Assembly: GCA_033557465.1 (NCBI GenBank)
Contig: CM066043.1
Location: 78,460,662-78,524,661 of the forward strand
DNA length: 64,000 bases
DNA from: Ichthyophis bannanicus
Taxonomy: Eukaryota > Chordata > Amphibia > Gymnophiona > Ichthyophiidae
Reading direction: 5' to 3'
This document shows, one piece after another, positions 1 through 9,800 of the stretch; position 1 is the stretch's first letter, and each line of letters begins with the position of its first letter. The position numbers and the translations under genes are program-made. The notes beneath the pieces are model-generated. The model saw only the letters and a program-made list of their open reading frames with translations, made no database searches and was not told the DNA's origin.

Positions 1-2
1 CC

Positions 3-1937
3 AACCCCCTCAGGGTTTTTGACTTGATACTAGAGAACTTTCTGGCTCTACAACAACCAGAGCCTCTCACCATTCCAGGAAGGTTAGCTCATTTTGCTCC
101 CAGATGGGAGCAAATCACATCAGAGCAGTGGACCCTCTCTATCATAAGAGAGGGCTACAAACTTCATTTCTCAGACCTTCCTCCCTACACCATGGTGAGA
201 CACTTCAATTCTCCCACATCCCTCGACCTTCTGGATCAGGAGGTGACTACCCTTCTGGCCCAGAGGGCCATAGAAGCAGTTCCGCTTCTTCAACAAGGGT
301 CAGGGTTTTACTCCCCCTATTTTCTCATCCCAAAGAAAACAGGGGGATACAGACCCATTCTAGATCTCAGAGAATTGAACAAATTCCTATGCAAGGAGAA
401 GTTCAAGATGCTTTCTTTAGGCACTCTCCTTCCATACCTGCAGAGTCAGGACTGGCTTTGTTCTCTAGATCTCAAGGATGCGTACACTCATATACTCATC
501 CATCCATCCCACAGAAAATTCCTACGTTTTCTGTTCCAGGGAAAACATTACCAATACAGAGTGCTTCCTTTCGGTCTAGCCTCTGCTCCAAGAGTGTTCA
601 CCAAATGCATGGCAATAGTTGCTGCATTTCTACGCACTCTGGGAATATTTGTCTTCCCATACCTGGACGACTGGCTCATCCGAGCTCCATCTCAGTCAGA
701 AGCCCAAGTTTCCCTGGACCGCACCAGGCGCATTCTGCAGTATCTGGGACTTGTGGTAAACCTCCCAAAGTCTCAGCTCACCCCCACTCAGTCCCTAGAA
801 TTCATAGGGGCCTGGTTGGATACTACCACTGCAAGGGCCTACCTTCCTCAGGCCCGTTGCCAACGTCTAGTGCAGTTAGCCTCCCAGATTCAGTCAAAGA
901 GCCACTTAACTGCCCGGGAGATGCTACAACTACTAGGCCACATGGCTTCCACAGTGCATGTGGTGCCCTATGCTCGCCTACACATGAGAGCAGCTCAATG
1001 GACTTTGTCCACACAGTGGACTCAAGCATCAGGAGCTCTCTCAGACCAAATAGCAACCTCCAAACGTCTCTTTTGGTCTCTCCAGTGGTGGATGTCAACT
1101 CAAAATCTGTTGCTGGGGTCCCCCTTACAACCTGTGTTACCCCAAGCAACCCTCACAACAGATGCCTCCCAAACAGGTTGGGGAGCTCATCTACAAGACC
1201 TCTCCACCCAAGGCACTTGGTCCCCACAGGAGACCTCTCTTCATATCAAGCACTTGGAACTTCGAGCAGTGTTCCTAGCTCTCAAGGTCTTTCATACCCT
1301 CCTCAGCTACAAGACCGTCCTCATTCATACGGACAATCAAGTAGCCATGTTTTACATAAACAAGCAAGGAGGAACTGGCTCTCTGTCGCTTTGCAACGAA
1401 GCTCTAAGATTATGGGCCTTCGCCAGAGAGCATCAAATCCATCTCCTGGCAGTATACCTCCCAGGAATCCAAAACTCTTGGGCAGACAGACTCAGTCAAG
1501 TTCTGCTTCCACACGAATGGTCCCTGCACATGGATCAGGTACTCAGAATCTTCCAGGAATGGGGAACCCCGGACATAGACCTCTTTGCAAGTCCGTGGAA
1601 TGCCAAACTTCCCCGGTTCTGTTCCAGAATTCCGTGTCAGGGAGCTCTGGCCAAGGATGCCTTCCTCCTTCATTGGGGTCAGCACTTCCTGTACGCCTTT
1701 CCACCCATTCCTTTGATTCCCAAGACTCTGTTCAAACTTCAGAGGGATCAAGGATCTATGATCCTCATAGCTCCACATTGGCCACGCCAAGTGTGGTACC
1801 CTCTACTTCTGCATCTCTCCCAAGCCCTCTCCCTGGACTTGGGAGCTGCTCCAGACCTTCTGTCTCAGGAGGAGGGGACTTTGTGGCACCCAAACCCCAA
1901 GTCCCTTCACCTCAGAGCTTGGTTACTGAAGGCTTAG
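3..1937 (+). CDS. DIRS pol: reverse transcriptase, RNase H and DAM-like methylase region (5'-partial)
   Basis: The frame is open from the window edge, so the true start lies upstream; the first candidate start codon in the window is a TTG. The N-terminal part matches the gag/RT junction of the minus-strand copy A2. The RT palm carries SLDLKDAYTHI and the catalytic YLDDW box near nt 660-675 (DIRS use YLDD rather than YADD). The RNase H region begins at TTDASQTGWGAHL (about nt 1156) and includes HTDNQVAMFYINKQ. The last part, with DIDLFASPWNAKLPRF and YAFPPIPLIP, is the conserved block usually called the DAM-like methylase domain in DIRS; its activity is unproven. The frame ends in TAG at 1937, overlapping the recombinase frame. 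No frameshift or internal stop is seen. Confidence 0.9.
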   Translation, partial: NPLRVFDLILENFLALQQPEPLTIPGRLAHFAPRWEQITSEQWTLSIIREGYKLHFSDLPPYTMVRHFNSPTSLDLLDQEVTTLLAQRAIEAVPLLQQGSGFYSPYFLIPKKTGGYRPILDLRELNKFLCKEKFKMLSLGTLLPYLQSQDWLCSLDLKDAYTHILIHPSHRKFLRFLFQGKHYQYRVLPFGLASAPRVFTKCMAIVAAFLRTLGIFVFPYLDDWLIRAPSQSEAQVSLDRTRRILQYLGLVVNLPKSQLTPTQSLEFIGAWLDTTTARAYLPQARCQRLVQLASQIQSKSHLTAREMLQLLGHMASTVHVVPYARLHMRAAQWTLSTQWTQASGALSDQIATSKRLFWSLQWWMSTQNLLLGSPLQPVLPQATLTTDASQTGWGAHLQDLSTQGTWSPQETSLHIKHLELRAVFLALKVFHTLLSYKTVLIHTDNQVAMFYINKQGGTGSLSLCNEALRLWAFAREHQIHLLAVYLPGIQNSWADRLSQVLLPHEWSLHMDQVLRIFQEWGTPDIDLFASPWNAKLPRFCSRIPCQGALAKDAFLLHWGQHFLYAFPPIPLIPKTLFKLQRDQGSMILIAPHWPRQVWYPLLLHLSQALSLDLGAAPDLLSQEEGTLWHPNPKSLHLRAWLLKA

Positions 1938-2974
1938 ACCTTCAAGAATTCAATCTTTCTCAGCAAGTGAAGGATATCCTCCATGCTTCCAGAAAACCTT
2001 CCACTAGGCGTTCCTACGCTTTTAAGTGGAAAAGATTTTCCATTTGGTGTGCTCAAAAGGGTCTTGACCCTTTGGCACTTCCACTGACTTCTCTATTAGA
2101 ATATCTCCTGCATCTCTCCAATGCAGGCCTTAAAACAAATTCAGTAAAGGTCCATTTGAGTGCTATTGCAGCATCACTTAAACCCCTCAATGGACAACCT
2201 ATTTCCTCTCATCCTCTTATTGCAAGATTCATGAGAGGCCTAACTTTAACAAAACCTCCCATTCGACCTCCCCCGGTGGCATGGGACTTAAACTTGGTTC
2301 TTGGTCAGCTTATGAAGCCACCTTTTAAACCCTTAGCCACTACCTCCTTGAAATTTCTTTCCTGGAAGGTTATTTTCCTTATTGCAGTCACTTCTGCTCG
2401 CCGCATCAGTGAACTGCAGGCCTTAGTGGCTAATCCACCTTATACAAGGTTCCATCATGATAAGGTAGTCCTTAGGACAAATCCTCACTTTATGCCTAAA
2501 GTGGTCTCACCTTTTCATCTTAATCAAGAGGTGTATTTACCTGTCTTTTTTCCAGCTCCTCGTGCATCCAATGCAGAGAGGAACCTTCATACTCTAGATT
2601 GTAAAAGAGCTCTTGCTTTTTACTTGCACAGGACACAGCAACATAGAAAGTCTTCCCAGCTTTTTGTTGCTTTTGATCCTTCTCATTTAGGACTTCCAGT
2701 CTCTAAAAGAACACTGTCCAATTGGATTGCTCAGTGTATTTCTTTTGCTTACCAGAGTAAGAACCTTTCTCTGGTGGGCCATGTCACAGCTCACAATGTG
2801 AGGGCCATGGCCACCTCTATGGCTCATCTTCATTCTGTCTCCATTGATCAGATCTGTCGAGCAGCCACCTGGGCCTCGGTTCATACCTTCACAGCCCATT
2901 ACTGTTTGGACAAGGACTCCCGCCGGGATGCCTTGTTTGGTCAGGCTGTCCTCAAACACCTGTTCCATTCTTGA
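1925..2974 (+). CDS. DIRS tyrosine recombinase (YR)
   Basis: This enzyme would integrate the circular cDNA. It lies in the next frame relative to RT. That frame is open from nt 104, so the start cannot be fixed; recombinase-like sequence begins around QQVKDILHASRKPSTRRSY. The SAM-like N-terminal part (STRRSYAFKWKRFSIWC, LTSLLEYLLHLS) is followed by the catalytic core: first Arg in TSARRISELQAL (about nt 2390), HxxR in HNVRAMATS (about nt 2795), and the Tyr nucleophile in TAHYCLD (about nt 2900). All expected residues are present and the frame ends in TGA at 2974. In DIRS elements this gene usually overlaps pol. The long upstream open frame could encode an extension or could be a compositional by-product. 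Confidence 0.88.
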   Translation, partial: TEGLDLQEFNLSQQVKDILHASRKPSTRRSYAFKWKRFSIWCAQKGLDPLALPLTSLLEYLLHLSNAGLKTNSVKVHLSAIAASLKPLNGQPISSHPLIARFMRGLTLTKPPIRPPPVAWDLNLVLGQLMKPPFKPLATTSLKFLSWKVIFLIAVTSARRISELQALVANPPYTRFHHDKVVLRTNPHFMPKVVSPFHLNQEVYLPVFFPAPRASNAERNLHTLDCKRALAFYLHRTQQHRKSSQLFVAFDPSHLGLPVSKRTLSNWIAQCISFAYQSKNLSLVGHVTAHNVRAMATSMAHLHSVSIDQICRAATWASVHTFTAHYCLDKDSRRDALFGQAVLKHLFHS

Positions 2975-3089
2975 ACAACTCCTGCCCTCCTTCCCTGAAT
3001 GGATGCCTGAGATCCATAGGAAAACGAGGAACCCTTAAGGGTCTCATACCCTTGGGGATCTCCCGGGCATCTTAGCTAGGGAGTCCCCA

Positions 3090-3183
3090 TATGTGAGGAT
3101 TCATTCCTGCTTGTTACTGGAGATAGCACAGTTACTTACCTGTAACAGGTGATCTCTGGGAACAGCAGGAATTAGTCCTCACA
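3090..3183 (+). repeat. DIRS internal complementary region (ICR)
   Basis: 3123-3183 is a perfect 61-bp reverse complement of 3398-3458, the outer end of the right ITR. The preceding part (3090-3122, CATATGTGAGGATTCATTCC) instead resembles the same terminal sequence in direct orientation, as expected for the half matching the left ITR. In DIRS1 models the ICR aligns the two ends while the circular intermediate forms. Confidence 0.85.
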
Positions 3184-3264
3184 ACCCTCCCACCTCCCCT
3201 AGGAGTTGTATCTCTCTCTCTCTCTTTCCTTTCCTCTCTCTCTCTATTGTCTCAGCTTTAAACT

Positions 3265-3458
3265 CGAACTGAGGAGAGCTGGTTAGGAAAGGCAGGAAGG
3301 CAGCGCGCAGGCGCTGTGGGATGCTCCCAAAAGCTTTCCTTTTTGGGAAGCTGGGGAGCGTTCCCGCGCAGGCTCCGTCGGTACCGACGTACCCATATGT
3401 GAGGACTAATTCCTGCTGTTCCCAGAGATCACCTGTTACAGGTAAGTAACTGTGCTAT
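3265..3458 (+). repeat. DIRS copy A1 right inverted terminal repeat
   Basis: This segment, from about GAGGAGAGCTGG to 3458, recurs in the same plus-strand orientation at 7140-7313. There it lies upstream of the gag of a minus-strand copy. A right end of one copy matching the inverted left end of another defines inverted terminal repeats. A TC-rich tract at 3210-3246 lies just inside. Confidence 0.8.
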
Positions 3459-4602
3459 ACCCATGCTGCTTAATGTGGTTGGCCCAGAATTTCTCATGGG
3501 TTTACACAGTTAAAAGCCTTGCTATAGTCTATAAAGCACAAATAGATATCCTTTAGTCTTTTCAAGGATCCATCTCACATCCACGATGTCTCTCATTCCT
3601 CGCCCTTTCCTGAACCCTGCTTGCACTTCAGGTAGTTCTTGTTCCAGGTATGGTTGTAGTCTCTGTTGAATAATCTTCAGTAGAATCTTACTGGCATGTG
3701 GGATCAGAGCGATTGTGCGATAATTTCCACAGTCCTTTCGATCACCTTTCTTTAGTATTGGTATAAACGCAGATCTTTTCCAGTCAGTTGGCCATGATGT
3801 TGTCTTCCAAATTTCTTGGCAGAGCTTTGTAAGTACGGTAACAGCTGCATCAGATTGCTGTAATACTTCTAGGGAATGCCATCAATGCCAGGTGCTTTGT
3901 TCTTTGATAAGGCTTTCAATGCTGCTTCAACTTCTTTTTCATCACCAGTGGTTCTGGATCATAAGGTACAGGTTGAAATGGCTGTTGATCTTTATCATAT
4001 AAAAACTCCACATTTTCTTGATCTTCTCAGCATCATTCAACATAGAACCTTGAGCATCTTCTAACATTCCAATTTGAGGCTGGAATTTTTTATTTAATTC
4101 TCCTAGTTTTAGGAAAGCTGATCTTGTTCTTCCTCTAATAGTTTCTGCTTCTATTTCCGTGCATGTGTCATTGTAGTACTTTTCCTTGTCCTATCTTGCT
4201 GCACGTTGGAAATCTCTGAGTTCTGCAATTGTCTTTCTTTCTCCTCTGGCTTTAGCTTCTCTGTGTTTCTGGGAAATTTTCAGAGTTTCTTCCATCATCC
4301 ATTTTGACCGTTTTTGCTTTTTCGCCTTTTGTAGAGACTTCTTGCTTTCTTCCAACACAACCTTCCTGATGTCAATCCATAACTCTTCTGGCGCTCTGTC
4401 ATTTGTATCTAAAGCAGCAAATCGATTTTGCAGGCAGTCTTTAAATTCCAGTGGTATATTCTCAAGGTCATATTTTGGTGCATTCACGAGTGGCTTGCTC
4501 TTTCAACTTTAGCTTGAGTTTGCATACTAATAACTGGTGATCTGTACCACAGTCAGCTTCAGGTTTTGTCTTTGATATTATAGAGCCTTTCCATCGTTGA
4601 TT
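3459..4602 (-). mobile_element. BovB/RTE-type LINE fragment (EN end to mid-RT), truncated by DIRS A1
   Basis: Read on the minus strand this matches the BovB copy at 17085-19578 from near SQRWKSSIT in the endonuclease to the GIPEH region of RT. It includes the FIPILKKGD / NYRTIALIP region and the LENIPLEFKDCLQNRFAALDTNDRAPEELW-type linker as a decayed frame. At 3458/3459 it stops in mid-RT at the DIRS right ITR, and its 3' half presumably lies to the left of the window. At 4602 it abuts DIRS RNase H sequence, as for a 5'-truncated LINE inserted into copy A2. Frames are broken. Confidence 0.85.
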
Positions 4603-4607
4603 CTGTT

Positions 4608-5850
4608 TGCCTGAGAGATACACTGCAAGTAGTTGAATCTGATGCTATATGGCAAAGGACCACAGGTGTAGAGCTTTGTTGCAAAGTGTCCAAGAGCCTG
4701 TTCCGTCCTGCTTGTTCAAGTAGAACATGGCTGCCTGATTGTCCGTCTGGACTAGAACTGTGTGGAAGCAAAGGAGGTCGTGGAACACCTTGAGAGCATA
4801 GTGGATGGCCCTGAGTTCCAGCAGATTTATGTGGAGTTGTGATTTCTGATGAGACCAAAGACCCTGAGTGGAGAGGTTGTCCAGATGAGCTCCCCAGCCC
4901 AATTTGGACGCATCCGTCGTCAGGGTACATTGATGTGGCGACTTCTGAAAAGGTGACCCTACAAGAAGGTGTTCTGGGGATTGCCACCACTGGAGAGACG
5001 AGATGAGATGTGTAGAGAGTATATTATCCTGTCTCCCAAACGACTGGATGCTTGAGACCACTGGGAAGCCAGGGTCCATTCAGCTGCACGCATATGCAGA
5101 TGAGCGTATGGAACCACATGTACAGTAGATGCCATATGGCTCAGGAGTTGCAGCATTTCTTGAGCAGTGAGAAAGGTCTTGAGGTATGCTTGGGATGCAA
5201 GCTGGATGAGTCGAGCACAGCGGACTTGGGGCAGAAAAACCCTTGACTTTTGAGTGCCTTGGAGAGCCCCTATAAACTCTAGGGTTTGAGAGGAAATGAG
5301 ATGGGACTTTGAAAGATTATTTACAAATCCCAAGTGTTGCAGCACCTGCATGGTGCACTTGAGAAAGATTGGCCTCTAGAGGTGTGCCTGCTCAAATGAG
5401 CCAGTCATCTAAGTAGGGGAAGACAAATATCCCTAGAGTCCTTAGGAATACAACTATGACTGCCATGCACTTTGTAAAGACTCTTGGAACAGAGGCAAGG
5501 CCAAAAGGTAGGACTCTGTACTGATAATGTCTCCCCTGGAGCAGGAAACGCAGGAAACCTCTGTGTTCTGCGTGGATAAGAAGGTGAGTATATGCGTCCT
5601 TTAAATCTAGAGAACAGAACCAATCCTGACTCTGGAGATCATCTTGAATTTTTCCCGAAGTTGATACTTGTTCAGTTTTCTGAGGTCCAGGATAGTTCTG
5701 TATCCCCCTATCTTCTTGGGAATGAGGAAGCAAGGAGAATAGAAACCCAGACCTTGCTGGGAGAGTGGCACTTCCTCTATTGCACCCTGTGAGAGAAGGG
5801 AGGTGACCTCCTGCAATAATAGAGTGGTGAGAGGGGGTTAGGAACAAAAC
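4608..5850 (-). pseudogene. DIRS RT/RNase H, decayed (copy A2)
   Basis: The pieces line up with DIRS A1 pol: GSATLPARSGFLFSLLPH, RT palm SLDLKDAYTHLLIH, the YLDDWLI box near 5395, the thumb/connection LLSHMASTVHVVPYAHLHM, and RNase H LTTDASKLGWGAHLDNLS with VQTDNQAAMFYLNKQ. The frame changes around 5350-5410 and 5600, so no full-length product is possible. It is cut within RNase H by the BovB junction. Confidence 0.85.
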
Positions 5851-6546
5851 TCTCTTGGAGGAGACTGGGGATGTAGACTACTGAAGTGAAGTTTGTACCC
5901 CTCCGATACTATGGAGAGAGTCCAGTGTTCTGATGTTACAAGATGCCACCTGTGGGCAAAGTGACATAGTCTGCTGGGAATGCAGATGGGATCTGGGATC
6001 TCCAGAGGCAGGACGGCTATGTTCTCCAGAAAGGAGTCAAAGACCCCTGAGGAGGTTGGGTCTGCTGGGTTGGCTGAGATCTGAGAGTCTGAGCCTTTCT
6101 TTGCTGTTTTGGTTGTTGCTGCCCTTTTTGGGGAGCATGGCTGGGACAGTGCACCGCAGGGGTGTAAGAAGGGTAGTATGTTTTTCTTATTGAAAAAGGA
6201 TTTCTTTGATATTTTTTTCTTAGCTGGGTTGGCAGTAGATTTAGAAAGTCTATTACGAGTGGTGTTCTCAGATTCTAACTGAGAAGCCTTATCCTGCCAG
6301 TCTTTGCCAAAAAAGGTTTTCACTTGTGCAAGGTATATTACCCAGCTTATCTTGAATCCACTGTTCAAGATCAGAGGCTTTGAGCCAAGCAATCCTGTGT
6401 GCCCCAATGCATATAGCTGAAGTTCTGCTAATGCATTCAAAACAGTTGAAAGTTGCCCTGTTAACAAATTTGGAAACATTTTGGACATGTTTCACCGGGG
6501 TGAGATAATCAGCTCTCTTGCCATCTGGGAGAATAGGAGCCAACAA
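5838..6546 (-). pseudogene. DIRS gag C-terminal part running into RT (copy A2)
   Basis: A 216-codon frame (6488-5838) carries a basic, Lys/Ser-rich stretch (NPAKKKISKKSFFNKK) and ends with RLCHFAHRWHLVTSEHWTLS. This matches the start of the A1 RT frame. An overlapping frame to 6546 (LPDGKRADYLTPVKHVQN) continues gag upstream to the SINE insertion. It is assigned as DIRS gag by position; it has no enzymatic motif. Confidence 0.65.
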
Positions 6547-6550
6547 CTAG

Positions 6551-6836
6551 AAGGAGTGGCCTAGTGGTTGGGGCAAGTTACCTCAGGCCGGAAGGTCGGT
6601 GGTTCAAATCCCACTAGAGGACAGCAACCCTGGGCCAGAAGGACTGGGGTTTCTAGTGCCACAGAGTGCTCCTTGTGGTCTTGGGCAAGCCACTTAACCC
6701 TCCATTGCCCATGTTCCCTGTAAGTATTAGTGTATGTGTCTCATATCCCCTTGTGTTAAATGTATCACCCAATGGTGTTGTGACCACTTTGATTGAAGGA
6801 TAAGGTGGTATACAAAACTGTCTAAATAAACTTCAA
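6551..6836 (+). mobile_element. tRNA-derived SINE inside DIRS A2 gag
   Basis: The head carries a Pol III A box, TGGCCTAGTGG (about 6557), and a B box, GGTTCAAATCC (6601). The body has the GGGCAAGCCACTTAACCCTCCATTGCCC block typical of SINEs with an L2/MIR-like tail segment. It ends in an AATAAA-rich tail. A CTAG lies at both edges, which is too short to be a convincing TSD. Sister copies are at 8203, 40638 (minus) and, decayed, 25200 (minus). Confidence 0.85.
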
Positions 6837-7129
6837 ATCCCTAGCCACATCCCTAAGGAACATACCCATGTAGAGTATGTAGGAACTGATTCTGGCTGAT
6901 AACATGGAGGCCTGAAAACCATCGACAACCAAAAGCATCAAGGGTTCTTGATTCCCTGCATGGAGGGTTTGAGGAATGCATTGTAGCACTTTTAATTCGA
7001 CGCATTGCCTTAGAAAGAAAGGTGAGCACTGACGGGGTCATTACCAGCATCGACGGGAAGGCAGATGTGACCACAAAAAATAAGGAAAAAACCCTAAATT
7101 TTCTGCGGTGACAGGAAATGCTTCTTGTC
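6837..7129 (-). pseudogene. DIRS A2 gag N-terminal region, decayed
   Basis: This is the continuation of copy A2 beyond the SINE towards its left ITR. It has short broken minus-strand frames only (for example 7074-6853). It is assigned by position between gag and the ITR; no diagnostic motif is present. Confidence 0.4.
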
Positions 7130-7313
7130 GGCTCCGCAGAAAACGAAGAACTGAGGAGGGAGAGCTGGAAAGGTGGGAAGGCAGCTACGCAGGTGCAGTG
7201 GGATGCTCACAAAAGCTTTCCTATTGGACATTGGGGAGCGTTCCTGCGCAGGCTCCGTCTGTACCGACGTCACCCATATGTGACAACTACATTCCTGCTT
7301 GTTCCTGGAGATG
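7130..7313 (-). repeat. DIRS copy A2 left inverted terminal repeat
   Basis: It matches 3265-3420 in the same plus-strand orientation (shared blocks GGGATGCTC, AAAAGCTTTCCT, GGGGAGCGTTCC and GCGCAGGCTCCGT). The outermost part seen in A1 (CACCTGTTACAGGTAAG) is missing. The element end is therefore truncated or replaced where the CR1 sequence starts. Confidence 0.75.
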
Positions 7314-8500
7314 AATAAATCTTAACCGCCAAGCATTAGACCAATGTGAAGAAGTGCAGTGTCATGCACTTGGGATGCAGAAATCCAAAGAACTATATGC
7401 GATAGGGGGCAAGAGGTTGGTGCGCAAGGACCAGGAGAAGACCCTCAGAGTAATTGTTTCTGAGGATCTCAAGGTGGCAAAACAGTGTGACAAGATGGTG
7501 GTCAAAGCCAGAAAGATGTGGGATAGCATACAAAGGAATTACCAGCAGAAAGGAGGAGGTATTAATGCTACTGTACAAGTCGCTGATGAGGCCTCACATG
7601 GTCTCCAAAACTGAACACAATATTCCAAATCTCACAAAGGATATAAAAAGACTGGAAATAGTTCAGAGGAAGGCGACCAAAATGATTTGGAGCCTGCACC
7701 AGAAGACATATGAGAAGAGGCTTGAAGACCTAAATATGTATACTCCTAGAGGAGAGGAGGGACAGGGGAGATGTGATACAGACCTTTAAAAACTTAGGTT
7801 TGTTTGTTCATTAATACTCTCTTTCAAAGACAGGGAAGCTGCAAAACTAGAGGATATAACCTGAAGCTGCAAAGGAATAAACTGAAAGGCAACATCAGGA
7901 AATACTTTTTACTGAAAGGGTGGTGGATGCTTGGAATACCCTCCCGATGGGTGGTGGGGGCAAATACAGTGACAGAAATCAAAATGGCATGGGACAGACA
8001 GAGGATCCCTTTTTTATAGCAACAGGATAAAATCAAAATAACATTAACATCTCTGCTATCTCAACAAATAGGGGTGACCTGCACGGAGCGATGGGTACAC
8101 CCCTAAATAAAGGCATGGGAAGTGACCTGCACGGAGCACCTACTCTTGCCACTTTGCTAGGCAGACTAGATGAATCATGATGGTCTTTATCTGACATCAC
8201 AGGGAGGAGTGGCCTAGTGGTTGGGGAAAGTTACCTCAGGCCAGAAGGTCGGGGGTTCAAATCCCACTAGAGGACAGCAACCTTGGGCCAGAAGGACTGG
8301 GGTTTCTAGTCCCACAGGTGCTCCTTGTGGTCTTGGGCAAGCCACTTAACCCTCCATTGCCCATGTTCCCTGTAAAAAGTTATCTCCAAGTTATAATGTC
8401 CTGTTCAATGTAATTTCAATTTGTTCAATGTAAACCGCCTTGATATCATGAAATGCGGTATATAAGAAATGTTAAATAAATAAAAATAAATACTATGTTA
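7314..8500 (+). mobile_element. CR1-like LINE, 3' end of pol plus 3' UTR
   Basis: Broken plus-strand frames give the C-terminal CR1 pol block: VMHLG-like start, VSEDLKVAKQCDKM, RRLEIVQRKATKMIWSL, and TYEKRLEDLNMYT. These are followed by a GFNLKL-type region and a 3' UTR with the GGTCTTTATCTGACATCA motif. The terminal TACTATGTTACTATG repeat at 8488-8502 is separated from that motif by a SINE (8203-8489). It is 5'-truncated with at least three frame changes. Confidence 0.8.
8203..8489 (+). mobile_element. tRNA-derived SINE inserted in the CR1 3' tail
   Basis: This is the same family as 6551-6836. The A box TGGCCTAGTGG is at 8210 and the B box GGTTCAAATCC at 8254. The LINE-like 3' end (AATGTAAACCGCCTTGATATC) is followed by an AAATAAATAAAAATAAATA tail. 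It splits the CR1 terminal motif, so it is younger than that LINE. Confidence 0.85.
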
Positions 8501-9800
8501 CTATGACTTTCACTTCCTTTGCCTCTGCCAATTTGAGATACACCACTGTGGTTGTATTGTTTGAAAAGACTCACACTGCCTTGCACTGAACCAGGTGTTG
8601 AAATACCAGTAATGCTAGATACACAGCACGCAGCTCTAGGCAATTTTATGGACCATTTGCTGTCCTCCAGAGACCACCAGCCTTGAGCCACTTGGGACTG
8701 GCAATGCGCATCCCCCCCCCCAATCCGTAAAGGCTGGAATTGGTTACCATCATCCACTCAAGTGGCTCCAGCAGTATTTGTTAGCTTGACTGTGTCCAGC
8801 CACCAGTGCAAGCTCCCCTTTGCCTCCTGTGGGCACCACATCCTTTTCCATACTGAATGTTTCTGTGGCAACCACTGGGCCAAGAAGACCTTTTGCTGAG
8901 GCCTCATGTGCGCTTTGGCCCATGGAACCAGATTCAACATTGCTACTATGGACCCCAGGAGTTGTAGGTAATGCCTTGCTGAGGGGGGAGCACATCCGCA
9001 AAAGTTCCAGACTTGGATCTGAATCTTCCGGGCACATTCTGGGGGGAGGGATATCAATTCCCCCTCGGTCTGAAATCGAGCACCAAGGTGCTTTTGTTGA
9101 AGTTGATCACCCGGGCTGTCGCCTCCTGACTTTCCTGGGCAGACTTCGCCCAGATGAGTCAGTCATCCAGATAGGGATGCACCAACACCCCCTCCTGGTG
9201 CAATGTGGCCGCCCGACGACTATCACCTTCATTAAGGTCTGCAGTACCGTGGCAAGGCCAAATGGCAGGGCTCAAAATTGGAAATGTCCCATGGGAACCG
9301 CAAGGAGGTACTGCATGGGAGGTACTGCTGATGGTTGAACCGGATCGAAATATGTAGATACGCCTCTTGAGAGGTCCAATGCAGTTAAAAATTTGCCTTT
9401 TCGTGCTGCCACTATGACCTACCACAAAGAGTCCATATGAAAATGAGATATCTACAAAGCTTGCTTGACATGCATGAGGTTCAGAATCGGGCAGAAGGAA
9501 CCCTCTCTTGGGAACCACAAAATAAATGGAATATCAACAGAGCTTGAGCTCATCTGGGGGCACCTTCACCACTGCACTGAGCTGAATCAGCCTCTCAAGC
9601 ATGTCTGCCAGCTCCCATGTCTTGGCTGGAGCCTTGCAAGGAGACAACACATAAAGGCATCGGAAAGAGGAGAAGCATAATTTGGGCCCAGAGTAAAAGG
9701 TTTGGAGCTGACTGCCTACTGGATAAATTCTGTCTGGGCCCTTTATTATTATTTGGGATTTTTGGCACCTCCTGAGGCCCCCCCCCCCCAAAAAAAAATA
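8500..9800 (-). pseudogene. DIRS-B RT/RNase H remnant (copy B1)
   Basis: The fragments in element order are a basic RT entry with KTWELADMLERLIQLSAVVKVPPDE (9791-9534), a remnant LDD box near 9160, LQLLGSIVAMLNLVPWAKAHMRP (9057-8758), and a decayed RNase H with GGDAHCQSQVAQGWWSLEDSKWS (8757-8500). Each lies in a different frame. A C-run at 9778-9789 lies between RT and gag. Confidence 0.65.

Larger units (their letters stand above)
1..3458 (+). mobile_element. DIRS-type tyrosine-recombinase retrotransposon, copy A1 (5' end outside window)
   Basis: This copy contains, in order, RT, RNase H, a DAM-like methylase region, a tyrosine recombinase, an internal complementary region and a right inverted terminal repeat. 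That is the DIRS1 plan, in which the recombinase integrates a circular DNA and no TSD is made. The window opens inside the gag/RT junction, so gag and the left ITR are missing here. The right end is set by a 61-bp arm ending at 3458. Beyond it the sequence is a BovB LINE broken in mid-RT, so this DIRS probably inserted into that LINE. Both main frames are free of stops, which suggests a young copy. Confidence 0.9.
4603..7313 (-). mobile_element. DIRS copy A2 (minus strand, 3' part lost)
   Basis: This is the same family as 1-3458. From high to low coordinates it holds a left ITR (7313-7130), gag (interrupted by a SINE at 6551-6836), RT and part of RNase H, ending at 4603 where BovB begins. The recombinase and right end are absent and probably lie beyond the nested insertions to the left. 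Several frameshifts make it older than A1. Confidence 0.85.

Noticed and set aside
6551..6640. Functional tRNA gene at the A/B boxes
   Set aside because: The boxes belong to a SINE head with further copies at 8203 and 40638; no proper cloverleaf ends.
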